Shown piece by piece: positions 8,247-16,325 of a stretch of DNA of 36,802 nucleotides. Within the stretch, counting starts at the first letter, position 1. Each line of letters opens with the position of its first letter. The DNA is from Oscillospiraceae bacterium. GTDB taxonomy: Bacteria; Bacillota; Clostridia; Oscillospirales; Oscillospiraceae. A program made the translations under genes and the position numbers. The stretch spans positions 1 through 36,802 of the forward strand of contig JABUSQ010000158.1 in NCBI GenBank assembly GCA_021442665.1, given 5' to 3'. The notes beneath the pieces are model-generated. The model was not told the origin of the DNA and did not search any database. It saw only the letters and a list, made by a program, of their open reading frames with translations.

Positions 8247-9197
8247 ATGAAAATAGCAATGATAGGCTCCGGCGCGGCGGGCAGTGTTTTCGCCGCTTAT
8301 CTCCGTAAGGGCGGCGCGGAGATGTACCTTGTTGACCGATACAAGGCCCACATGGACAAGATAGCCGCCGACGGACTCACCTTTGTCACACCCTCCGGCG
8401 AGGAGCTGCTCACGGGCTTCACAACCGCAGCCACCGCCGCCGAGATAGGCAAAATGGACATGGTCATCCTCATGGTGAAGGCAACGCAGACCGAGGATAT
8501 CATGCCCACGCTGGCCCCCTGCATGAGCGACAGCACCGTGGTGGTGTCCCTGCAGAACGGTCTCGGCAACGATGAGGTACTGCAGAAGTACGTTTCCGCT
8601 GACCGCATCCTCTACGGCTTCGGCACCATCGGCACGGAGCTTCCCGAACCCGGCAAATGCGTATCCAAGCCCGAGAGCGGCGTTATCATGCGCTTCGGTG
8701 CCGTTGAAAAGTGCGAGGCCTCCGAAAAGGCGGGCAAGGCTCTGGAAAAGCTCTTCAATGACGGCGGCTGCGAGACGGTATTCGAGGAGGACATTCGTCC
8801 CTTCGTCTGGAAAAAGGCAATCTCCAACAGCGGCTACAACACACTGAGCGCACTGCTGCGGCTGAAGGTGGGCTTCATCCTCGACAGCGACGAGGGCTGC
8901 GAGCTTATAAAGCGCATATGGTCGGAGGGCTGCGATGTGGCTCAGGCGGTAACTGGCGTTGACCTGTGGCCGGATATGGAGCTGGAGCTTCCCCGGCTGA
9001 AGGAGGGCTTTGCGGATTATTACCCCTCCATGGCTCAGGACGTGCTTATGCATCACCGCCAGACGGAGGTAAAGCTCCTCAACGGAGCCATAGCTGATTA
9101 CGGAAGACTCTACGGCGTGGACACCCCCGTCAACGACGCCGTGACCCTCATGGTGGGCGCAATTCAGGAAAATTACGAAAATCAGTACAAAAATTGA
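8247..9197 (+). CDS. ketopantoate reductase family (ApbA/PanE-like) dehydrogenase 1
   Basis: MKIAMIGSGAAGSVFAAYL (GxGxxG), VSLQNGLGND, WKKAISNSGYNTLSALL. Confidence 0.88.
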   Translation: MKIAMIGSGAAGSVFAAYLRKGGAEMYLVDRYKAHMDKIAADGLTFVTPSGEELLTGFTTAATAAEIGKMDMVILMVKATQTEDIMPTLAPCMSDSTVVVSLQNGLGNDEVLQKYVSADRILYGFGTIGTELPEPGKCVSKPESGVIMRFGAVEKCEASEKAGKALEKLFNDGGCETVFEEDIRPFVWKKAISNSGYNTLSALLRLKVGFILDSDEGCELIKRIWSEGCDVAQAVTGVDLWPDMELELPRLKEGFADYYPSMAQDVLMHHRQTEVKLLNGAIADYGRLYGVDTPVNDAVTLMVGAIQENYENQYKN

Positions 9198-9205
9198 AAA
9201 TAATG

Positions 9206-9234
9206 TTGCATTTGCAGCTGTTTTGATTTACAAT
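9206..9234 (+). promoter_or_regulatory. promoter for second dehydrogenase (TTGCAT-N17-TACAAT)
   Basis: -35 9206-9211, -10 9229-9234; RBS aaaggag near 9276. Confidence 0.65.
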
Positions 9235-9288
9235 AATTACATTAAGGTCAGTTAATTAATGACAATAATATTAAAAAGGAGAAAAATT

Positions 9289-10377
9289 ATGAAAATTGCA
9301 ATGTATGGCTCCGGTGCAGCCGGCAGCGTATTCGCCTGCTACCTGAAAAACGGCGGCGCAGACATGATCCTCATTGACCGCTATGAGGCACATATGAACA
9401 AGGTCAACGCCGAGGGCATGAAGTTCACCGTTCACGCAAAGCGTGAGGGCAGCAACGAGTACGACAAGATCGCAGCTCCCCTGGTGGCAAAGGGCTTCAC
9501 CGTGACCAAGTCCGAGGTTGACCCCACCTATGACGACATCGAGACCGTTCTCCCCGGCTTCCGTGCCTACACCAGCTCCGTTGCCGCTGCAGAGGCAGAG
9601 GGCAAGGTCGACGTCATCATCTACATGACCAAGGCAACCCAGCTTGAGGCAGCAATTCAGGACTCCCTCCCCGTAGTAGGCGAGGACACCATCGCAGTTT
9701 CCCTCATCAACGGTCTGGGCAACGACGACAACCTGTTCAAGGTATTCCCCAAGAACCGCTGCATCATCGGCTCCGGCGTTCTGGGCACCAACCTGCCCGA
9801 GCCCGCACACTGCATCTCCACTCCTGCCGGCGGCGTTCAGATGAACTTCGGCGGCGCAGAGAAGGACGAGCTGAACAACAAGGTCTGCGCATATCTGCTC
9901 AAGTGCTTCAAGGACGGCGGCTGTGACGCATACTGGCGTGACGGCGATCCCGGCGAGGAGAGCAACATCTACAAGTTCATCTGGAAAAAGGTCTGCGTAA
10001 ATGCAACCGTCAACACCGTCTGCGCCGTTCTGCGTCTGAAGATCGGCGAGGTCGAGAACGACGAGTGGGGCCAGAAGCTGTTCCACGGCGTCATCAATGA
10101 GACCTGCGCAGTCGCTACCGCCAAGGGTGTCCCCATGTCCGCTGAGGAGTTCATCGCTCACGACCACCACGACATCGTAACCAACATCGCAGACTACTAT
10201 CCCTCCATGTGCCAGGATATGCTCTTCTTCCAGCGCCAGACCGAGATCGACGTGCTCAACGGCAAGATCGCCGAGTACGGCAAGGAGCTGGGCATCCCCT
10301 GCCCCACCTGCGATATCCTCACCAAGGTCGTTCACGCAATCCAGAACAACTACGACAAGCAGTACTTCAAGAAGTAA
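9289..10377 (+). CDS. ketopantoate reductase family dehydrogenase 2 (extended paralog)
   Basis: MKIAMYGSGAAGSVFACYLKNGGADMILIDRYEAHM, clearly paralogous to the 8247 gene. Confidence 0.88.
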   Translation: MKIAMYGSGAAGSVFACYLKNGGADMILIDRYEAHMNKVNAEGMKFTVHAKREGSNEYDKIAAPLVAKGFTVTKSEVDPTYDDIETVLPGFRAYTSSVAAAEAEGKVDVIIYMTKATQLEAAIQDSLPVVGEDTIAVSLINGLGNDDNLFKVFPKNRCIIGSGVLGTNLPEPAHCISTPAGGVQMNFGGAEKDELNNKVCAYLLKCFKDGGCDAYWRDGDPGEESNIYKFIWKKVCVNATVNTVCAVLRLKIGEVENDEWGQKLFHGVINETCAVATAKGVPMSAEEFIAHDHHDIVTNIADYYPSMCQDMLFFQRQTEIDVLNGKIAEYGKELGIPCPTCDILTKVVHAIQNNYDKQYFKK

Positions 10378-10391
10378 TTCAGACTCAAAGC

Positions 10392-10428
10392 AAAACTCCC
10401 GATGGCTTTTGCCATCGGGAGTTTTTTT
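10392..10428 (+). terminator. Rho-independent terminator
   Basis: aaaactcccgatggc-tttt-gccatcgggagttttttt. Confidence 0.9.
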
Positions 10429-11707
10429 ACGGCTCGGTGTGCCTGTATTCGGTGTTCTGCCATTTACCGCCCCTATAGCGGTGCATTTCCTCGGTGAGAT
10501 GATCCCAACGGAGAACATCGCCGTCATCGGGGTAGAACTCGATGAAGCGACCCTCCACAAAGGTGTAGAAGCGGCTGATGTCGGTGCACATGCCGAAGGT
10601 GGGCACCTGCTCCGTGGACAGACGGAAGCTGAAGGGCTCGCCCCTGAGGCTACCCTCAAAATGCAGACCGTCGCCGTCCAGCCGCAGCATGCCGTCGCCG
10701 CATATGACGGAGGTGCTGTCGCCGGTGAGGTTTTTATAGTCCGGGAGCACGCCTATCCTGACATGACCCTCGTGGAAGAAGCCCTCTCTGCGCACATCCT
10801 CTGCTGCTTTTTTCCGCTCTGCTATCGTCCAGTCCGTCACCAGCTCGGGACAGACGGAATCACCCACGGGACGGAGATTGTAGCGCTCGTCCAGTTCCAC
10901 GGTGTTTCCGCAGGCTCTGCAGCGCATGGTGTTGCCGCTGCACTCCATATCGTACATTTTACCGCACCGGGGACACATGTACAGCAGGGTGTCCAGCTGC
11001 TTTGCCATCTGACCCTTGCCCTTGAAGGTGACCTGCTGCTGTTTATTCCATATGTAGTCGTCGTGAGCCAGAAGGCGGTTCATGGTGTCCTCGATTTCCT
11101 CAAGGCTCAGCTCCCTGAGCTGCTGAGGCGTGAACATCCTGTTCACGGAGACGTCGATTCGTCCCACGCGCTCGTCAAGACAGTGCTTGGTGTAGGTCAA
11201 GTAGCCGCCGGATATCTTGGAGTAATAAACGGGCAGCCCCAGCTTTTTAAGCAGCTTCGCTCCGCCGGGGATGACAGGCTGCGCCATGCCGGTTATGGAG
11301 CTCATGCCCTCGGGCATGATACAGATGCTGCCGCCCTTCTTCACCACACGCAGTATCTGACGCACCGTGTAGGTATCGGGGGTGAAGTTCTTTTTGGGGA
11401 TGACCTGCATGAGCTTCAGCAGGATGCAGGTGGGGAAGCGGAAAAATTCGTTGTAGCCCACCACATAGTTGAGCTTCTTGGGAAAGCACACGGGAGCGGT
11501 GAACTGGAAATCCACACGGGAGGCATGGTTTGCAATGAGCACGATGGGCCCCTCCTCCTCGGCGGGACGGGCGTTGTAGGTGAAATTGGTTTTGGTCTTC
11601 ATGTTTAAGAGCTTCACCACGACCATGAGTATGCGGTAGAGCAGACCGTTGGGAAGCTCAAGCTGTCTTGAGCAGAGCTTTTCGTCAAGAGTGGCTTTCT
11701 GTTTCAT
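10427..11707 (-). CDS. PlsC-like 1-acylglycerol-3-phosphate acyltransferase with C-terminal zinc-ribbon and extra domain
   Basis: NHASRVDF (NHx4D), MPEGMSS motif; CPRCGKMYDMECSGNTMRCRACGN zinc ribbon. Confidence 0.82.
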   Translation of the reverse strand: MKQKATLDEKLCSRQLELPNGLLYRILMVVVKLLNMKTKTNFTYNARPAEEEGPIVLIANHASRVDFQFTAPVCFPKKLNYVVGYNEFFRFPTCILLKLMQVIPKKNFTPDTYTVRQILRVVKKGGSICIMPEGMSSITGMAQPVIPGGAKLLKKLGLPVYYSKISGGYLTYTKHCLDERVGRIDVSVNRMFTPQQLRELSLEEIEDTMNRLLAHDDYIWNKQQQVTFKGKGQMAKQLDTLLYMCPRCGKMYDMECSGNTMRCRACGNTVELDERYNLRPVGDSVCPELVTDWTIAERKKAAEDVRREGFFHEGHVRIGVLPDYKNLTGDSTSVICGDGMLRLDGDGLHFEGSLRGEPFSFRLSTEQVPTFGMCTDISRFYTFVEGRFIEFYPDDGDVLRWDHLTEEMHRYRGGKWQNTEYRHTEP

Positions 11708-11929
11708 GTCTTATCCCCCTGTATATATACACTGTGTTGATTTTATACGATAATCCCGGATTTGTAAACCACCTGCGGAGCATTGTTTTACGAAAAGACA
11801 TCATTTTCACGGCATAGCGGTGCAAAACGGAAGAAATACCAAACAGGAGAATTACCGGGGTACACGTCTAATGCAGAGTAGGTGTGCTTCCGAATCAGGC
11901 GAGATAACAGACAAATAGGAAGAAAACAG

Positions 11930-11957
11930 TTGACTTTTCGTGGATTTTCGCTAAACT
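11930..11957 (+). promoter_or_regulatory. promoter (TTGACT-N16-TAAACT)
   Basis: Upstream of the SCP2-like gene at 12002. Confidence 0.55.
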
Positions 11958-12001
11958 TAATGTGTAAAAACTCCGTTAAATTATGAAAGGAAGAACAGAA
12001 G

Positions 12002-12388
12002 ATGAAGTTTTTAAGTGAAGAATGGTTTGCCGCCCATGAGAAGAAGATAAGAGAAGACCTGACCCCCGGCAAGGCAAGCACCACCATGACCGAGCTGTAT
12101 CTGGACTGTCCCGACGGCACGGATAAGTGGATATACTACAGCGTGGAAAAGGGCCTGCTGGCTGAAATAAAAATGGGCGTCGGCAGGGACACCATGCCCG
12201 CCGCCAAGTTCGGCGGCATCGGCAAGTATACAAGCTACGTCATGTCCGCAAAGGGCGAGATCGACGCCGTCAAGGCCATAAGTCAGGGTCATTTCAAATT
12301 TGAGGGCGGACTTGTGAAGGCTCTACCCATGCTGGGTGTTTACAACAAGATAAACGCCGCAAAGGTCTTCCCCGACAACGAATACTGA
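12002..12388 (+). CDS. SCP2 sterol-binding-domain-like protein
   Basis: 128 aa; pattern ...AVKAISQGHFKFEGGLVKALPMLGVYNKI resembles SCP2 proteins. Confidence 0.6.
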   Translation: MKFLSEEWFAAHEKKIREDLTPGKASTTMTELYLDCPDGTDKWIYYSVEKGLLAEIKMGVGRDTMPAAKFGGIGKYTSYVMSAKGEIDAVKAISQGHFKFEGGLVKALPMLGVYNKINAAKVFPDNEY

Positions 12389-12421
12389 TACCGGAAATAT
12401 TAAAAAATTTTAAACTTTCTG

Positions 12422-12450
12422 TTGCAACACCGGGAAAATCGGTGTAAAAT
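12422..12450 (+). promoter_or_regulatory. promoter (TTGCAA-N17-TAAAAT) with inverted-repeat spacer
   Basis: -35 12422-12427; CACCG 12428-12432 and CGGTG 12440-12444; -10 12445-12450. Confidence 0.6.
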
Positions 12451-12480
12451 CAGCGTATAAAACAGAAAGGGAGGACGGCT

Positions 12481-12840
12481 ATGACCTTCAAACAGTCCGT
12501 AAAATCAGTTTTTTCAAATTATGCAACCTTTAAAGGCCGTGCCCGCCGCAGTGAGTACTGGTACTTCTTCGTATTCACTCTGCTGGTAGACACCGTGCTT
12601 TATGTGCTGGGGGAGAGTACTCAGCTTGGACTTTTCTCAACGGTTTCATCTCTCTTCGCTCTGGCAGTTCTGGTACCCAACCTTGCGGTGACCTGGCGCA
12701 GACTGCATGATATCGGAAAGTCCGGCGCAAATTTCTTCTTCTGCCTTATCCCCCTTGTCGGCTGGATTCTGCTTCTCGTATGGCTTTGCAAGGACAGCCA
12801 GCCCGGAGAAAATCAGTACGGCCCCAATCCCAAGGAATAA
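12481..12840 (+). CDS. DUF805-family membrane protein
   Basis: FKGRARRSEYWYFFVF...VTWRRLHDIGKSGANFFFCLIPLVGWILLLVWLCKDSQPGENQYGPNP. Confidence 0.92.
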   Translation: MTFKQSVKSVFSNYATFKGRARRSEYWYFFVFTLLVDTVLYVLGESTQLGLFSTVSSLFALAVLVPNLAVTWRRLHDIGKSGANFFFCLIPLVGWILLLVWLCKDSQPGENQYGPNPKE

Positions 12841-12858
12841 GCTCAGCTTTAAGAGTAT

Positions 12859-12892
12859 AAAAAATCCTCTGTCAAAGGACAGAGGATTTTTT
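12859..12892. terminator. bidirectional terminator between convergent genes
   Basis: aaaaaatcctctgtc-aaa-ggacagaggatttttt. Confidence 0.85.
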
Positions 12893-12903
12893 GCGTCATC
12901 GGC

Positions 12904-13428
12904 TTATTCGGCGTTTGCCGCCACGGCATATTCCACGGCGGTGACGGTGCCGTCGCTGCCCTCCTCAATCATGAGAAGGGTGGAGCCCGTGAGATACTTA
13001 TACACGGAGCCGGCATGAGTGTAGCCGTCGCCCATGAGGGAGAGGGCCTCGCTGACAGCCATGCCGATCTTCACGCCCTGGGGATTTGCCACGGTGTCGT
13101 CTGCGAGGGTGATGCCGGTGATGCGCATGGCTCCGTCAATGTCGTTTGCCATGACCTCAAAGCCGTCGTAGTAGTAGAAATAGTCCTTGCCCTGATAGGC
13201 GCAGCTCTCGGACTCAAAGGTACCCTGCGGCTCACCGAGGGCGTCCAGCACCTCGTCGGCAAAGTCCATGATGCCGAAGACAACGTCGCCGGAGGCGAAG
13301 CTCAGCTCGCCGTAATCGGGGGCGTAGGGCTCGCTGCTGCTGTCGGGGGCGGGGTCTTCGTTCTCGCCGCAGGCGCAGAGCGCAAACAGCATGAGGGCGG
13401 CGAGCATAAGTGAAATAAGCTTTTTCAT
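12904..13428 (-). CDS. lipoprotein of unknown function
   Basis: MKKLISLMLAALMLFALCACGENED lipobox; start overlaps the upstream gene's stop (ATGA). Confidence 0.8.
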   Translation of the reverse strand: MKKLISLMLAALMLFALCACGENEDPAPDSSSEPYAPDYGELSFASGDVVFGIMDFADEVLDALGEPQGTFESESCAYQGKDYFYYYDGFEVMANDIDGAMRITGITLADDTVANPQGVKIGMAVSEALSLMGDGYTHAGSVYKYLTGSTLLMIEEGSDGTVTAVEYAVAANAE

Positions 13429-14510
13429 TTTTCTTCTCCTAATGTCCATGACTTTAAATAGCCGTATTCTTTCAGCTCCGCCTGCTGCGCATCGTACAGT
13501 GCGTGGTAGGCTTCGCTCTTTTCCGCCCAGACAGCGGCAATTTCCGTATCGTTTCTTCGGTCGGGAACACCGTACTCCTCCGTGAGCAGCTCACCGAACC
13601 AGAGCCCCAGCTTCTCCGCACCGTAGACATTCAGGTGCAGACCCGCATCATAGGTGTCACGGCTCCAGTCAATGCCTATCTCCTCGGTTAGAGGCAGCAT
13701 GTTGATGTAATCAAGCCCGTACTTCTCCGCATAGCCGCTTATCTGCCTGTCCCACTCCTCATACCAGTAGGGCCATTGGCTGGGTGACTTGATAAGCAGC
13801 AGCCTTGCGCCGTTTTCCTCGCAGAGCAGGCGGAGCCGGTCGAGATACTCCCAGCAGGTGTCACCGATGGCGTAATCGTCCAGCACCGGGGGACTGGGCA
13901 GCTTGCTCATGGGCTTTATGTCCGAGCGCATGAGATAGCCCGACACGGTAACGGGGTCACGGCGGAACATATAGCGGAGATCCTCGGAGCTAAGCTCGCT
14001 CCACCTGTCGTGATAGCGGAGCAGAGGAATAAAATAGCTGATAAGCGCCTCCTCCTCCGTAGCGGAGGCACGGATTGCGGCAAGCTTGTGGGCGGACAGC
14101 GGCATTCCGTCGAGACTCATGCGGTTGTACGCCTCGCTCTGGGGCTCGGAATACTTCATGGCCTGCACGTTGTAGACCACCACCTTGGGGCTGTCTCTGT
14201 CGAAGGCCTCCTCCAGCAGATAGTAGGACTGCCATATAAGCTGCTGTGCCGAGCCGCGGATATAGCTTGTCACGCCGTACTCCTCCCACATGGTGACCGG
14301 GGAGAAGTTCTCATATACCTCGCAGTCGCCGATGAATATCACATCGTGGGGACTGGTCTCATTATAGTACTCCGCGGTCATGGCACCCTCCAGCACGCCG
14401 GACATATACTTGGGCTGCAGGAGCTTTCCCAGAAGCCAGACGGCAAGCACTGTGAATATCACCGTACAGAGCAGGGCGATAATATGTACTTTTGTCTTGG
14501 TTTTTGTCAT
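13425..14510 (-). CDS. SGNH-like (DltD/AlgJ-like) protein of dlt-like operon
   Basis: N-terminal TM; VIFIGDCEVYENFSP (block I-like) and DAGLHLNVYGAEK (DxxH block V). Confidence 0.75.
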   Translation of the reverse strand: MTKTKTKVHIIALLCTVIFTVLAVWLLGKLLQPKYMSGVLEGAMTAEYYNETSPHDVIFIGDCEVYENFSPVTMWEEYGVTSYIRGSAQQLIWQSYYLLEEAFDRDSPKVVVYNVQAMKYSEPQSEAYNRMSLDGMPLSAHKLAAIRASATEEEALISYFIPLLRYHDRWSELSSEDLRYMFRRDPVTVSGYLMRSDIKPMSKLPSPPVLDDYAIGDTCWEYLDRLRLLCEENGARLLLIKSPSQWPYWYEEWDRQISGYAEKYGLDYINMLPLTEEIGIDWSRDTYDAGLHLNVYGAEKLGLWFGELLTEEYGVPDRRNDTEIAAVWAEKSEAYHALYDAQQAELKEYGYLKSWTLGEEK

Positions 14511-14511
14511 A

Positions 14512-16092
14512 TCAGAACTGATTATAGATAAACTGAGCGGAATCATAGCCCACACCGTAGGCGCCGAAGACTAAGACAGCCAGCACCAGCAGGGTGAACA
14601 GCACATAGGGCAGAAGCTTTTTCTGCCAGATAAGCTCACGAACCTCGCCGTGCTTTTCCTGAATACAGCTCACGGTGAACATCATGACAACGCCGATGCC
14701 GGCAATGATATAATCCCCTGCGCTGAGACCGATATTCAGCAGGTCGCCGAAGGCACTGCCCCAGTTAAAATCCGTGAACACGGAGAAGAAGGCCTTGAAG
14801 GACACTGCCACGTCACGGTAGCAGTCGAGTATCCTGAAGGAGCTTACCAGCAGGAAGGTGCGCAGAGTCTCAAACACCCGGTAGCCGAAGCTGCTGACTA
14901 GCCGCTCATGCTTTGTGCGGAAGCGGTGGGACAGGGGCTTGAATTCCTCCGCCGCAAGGATGAATACGGCATTGAGAAGTCCCCAGACCACAAAATTCCA
15001 CGCCGCACCGTGCCACAGACCCGTAAGGAACCAGGTTATGATGGTTGACACGTACACGGAGAGCTTCCTGCCGAAGCTGTCGGAGATTTTCTTCCGTGCG
15101 GCCTTGGAGAGCTTCAGCAGCCAGGGAGCCACGGACAGGGGATAGAAGATGTAGTCCTTGAACCAGGTTCCCATGGAGATGTGCCAGCGCCGCCAGTATT
15201 CCGCAATATTGCGGGAGAAGAAGGGCCGGATGAAGTTTTCCTGCACCCTGATGCCCAGCACCTGAGCGATGCCGATGGTGATATCGATGCCACCGGTGAA
15301 GTCCGCGTATAGCTCGGCGGCGTAGAACATGGCGCCGAAGAAGACATAGGCTCCGGTGTAGAGGGTGGGATCGCCGCAGAGGGTGGTCACCGCTGCAAGA
15401 AGACGGTCTGCGATGACGAGCTTCTTGAAATAACCCCAGATGATGCGCTGAAGACCGAAGGATATCTGCTTGAAATCCGGCTCATGCTCTGCGAAAAGGG
15501 TACGGCTCAAATCTCCGAAGCGGGAAATGGGGCCCTGAATGAGGAGAGGGAAAAAGGAGGTGAACAGGGCGACCCGCAGGATGTTCTTCTCAGCCTCCGT
15601 CTTCTCCCAGTACACGTCGATGATGTAGCTCACGGTCTGGAAGGTGTAGAAGGATATGCCCAGCGGCAGCAGCCAGTCAACACCCGCAATATTTGCGCCG
15701 AAGAGGGAATTCACGTTGTGTATGACGAAATTCGTGTACTTCAGCGCCGCAAGGATACCAAGATCCAGCACCAGCGCAAGGATGAATATACGCTTTCTGT
15801 ACTTTTCTCCCTGCTTTTTGACCGCTTTGCGCTCCTCTCTTGAGAGCTCCTTTCCCGGGGGAGAGGAGAGAAAGGACTTCTGCTTTGCAAGGGAGGAGGA
15901 CATGAGGTTGGTGGATGCCCAGGCGACGGTCACGGTTGCCGCCATGAACACAAGTCCCTGCCAGCCTGCGCAGTAATAGAACAGAGCGTCGGCTATGAGC
16001 AGCAGCAGCCACTGGAAGCGGCGGGGAATGAGATAGTACAGCGCAAAAAGGACTATCAGAAAGGCTATGAAGCCGTAGGACGTAAACAGCAC
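14512..16092 (-). CDS. MBOAT family O-acyltransferase (DltB/AlgI-like)
   Basis: Multi-TM, YWRRWHISMGTWFKDYIFYPLS and FLTGLWHGAAWNFVVWG with conserved His. Confidence 0.93.
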   Translation of the reverse strand: MLFTSYGFIAFLIVLFALYYLIPRRFQWLLLLIADALFYYCAGWQGLVFMAATVTVAWASTNLMSSSLAKQKSFLSSPPGKELSREERKAVKKQGEKYRKRIFILALVLDLGILAALKYTNFVIHNVNSLFGANIAGVDWLLPLGISFYTFQTVSYIIDVYWEKTEAEKNILRVALFTSFFPLLIQGPISRFGDLSRTLFAEHEPDFKQISFGLQRIIWGYFKKLVIADRLLAAVTTLCGDPTLYTGAYVFFGAMFYAAELYADFTGGIDITIGIAQVLGIRVQENFIRPFFSRNIAEYWRRWHISMGTWFKDYIFYPLSVAPWLLKLSKAARKKISDSFGRKLSVYVSTIITWFLTGLWHGAAWNFVVWGLLNAVFILAAEEFKPLSHRFRTKHERLVSSFGYRVFETLRTFLLVSSFRILDCYRDVAVSFKAFFSVFTDFNWGSAFGDLLNIGLSAGDYIIAGIGVVMMFTVSCIQEKHGEVRELIWQKKLLPYVLFTLLVLAVLVFGAYGVGYDSAQFIYNQF

Positions 16093-16095
16093 GGC

Positions 16096-16323
16096 TTACT
16101 CGTCCATGAGGCGGAGCACCATGCTGTACATAGCCTCGGCGGAATTGAAGTTCTCGGGGATGATCTCTCTGGCGGGGATGGTGATGTCGTAGGCGTCGGA
16201 CAGCTCGGCGATGATGCTGACGATGTCCAGAGATTCAAGATAACCGTCGTCGATGAGGGTGTCGCAGCTTTCAAAGTCCACGTCGGGGGCGATATCCTCC
16301 AGAATTTCAAGCAGTTCGTTCAT
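16096..16323 (-). CDS. acyl/peptidyl carrier protein (DltC-like)
   Basis: 75 aa; DDGYLESLDIVSIIAELSDAYDITIPAREI with predicted 4'-phosphopantetheine Ser. Confidence 0.88.
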   Translation of the reverse strand: MNELLEILEDIAPDVDFESCDTLIDDGYLESLDIVSIIAELSDAYDITIPAREIIPENFNSAEAMYSMVLRLMDE

Positions 16324-16325
16324 AA

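Noticed and set aside
7788-9056. 422-aa minus-strand ORF opposite transporter/dehydrogenase 1
   Set aside because: Spans two real plus-strand genes and their terminator; no coherent domain.
9271-10659. 462-aa minus-strand ORF opposite dehydrogenase 2
   Set aside because: Asp/Val/Leu/Gly-rich antisense shadow crossing a terminator and the end of the acyltransferase gene.
10409-11608. 399-aa plus-strand ORF opposite the PlsC-like gene
   Set aside because: Antisense shadow; the minus strand carries the acyltransferase motifs and zinc ribbon.
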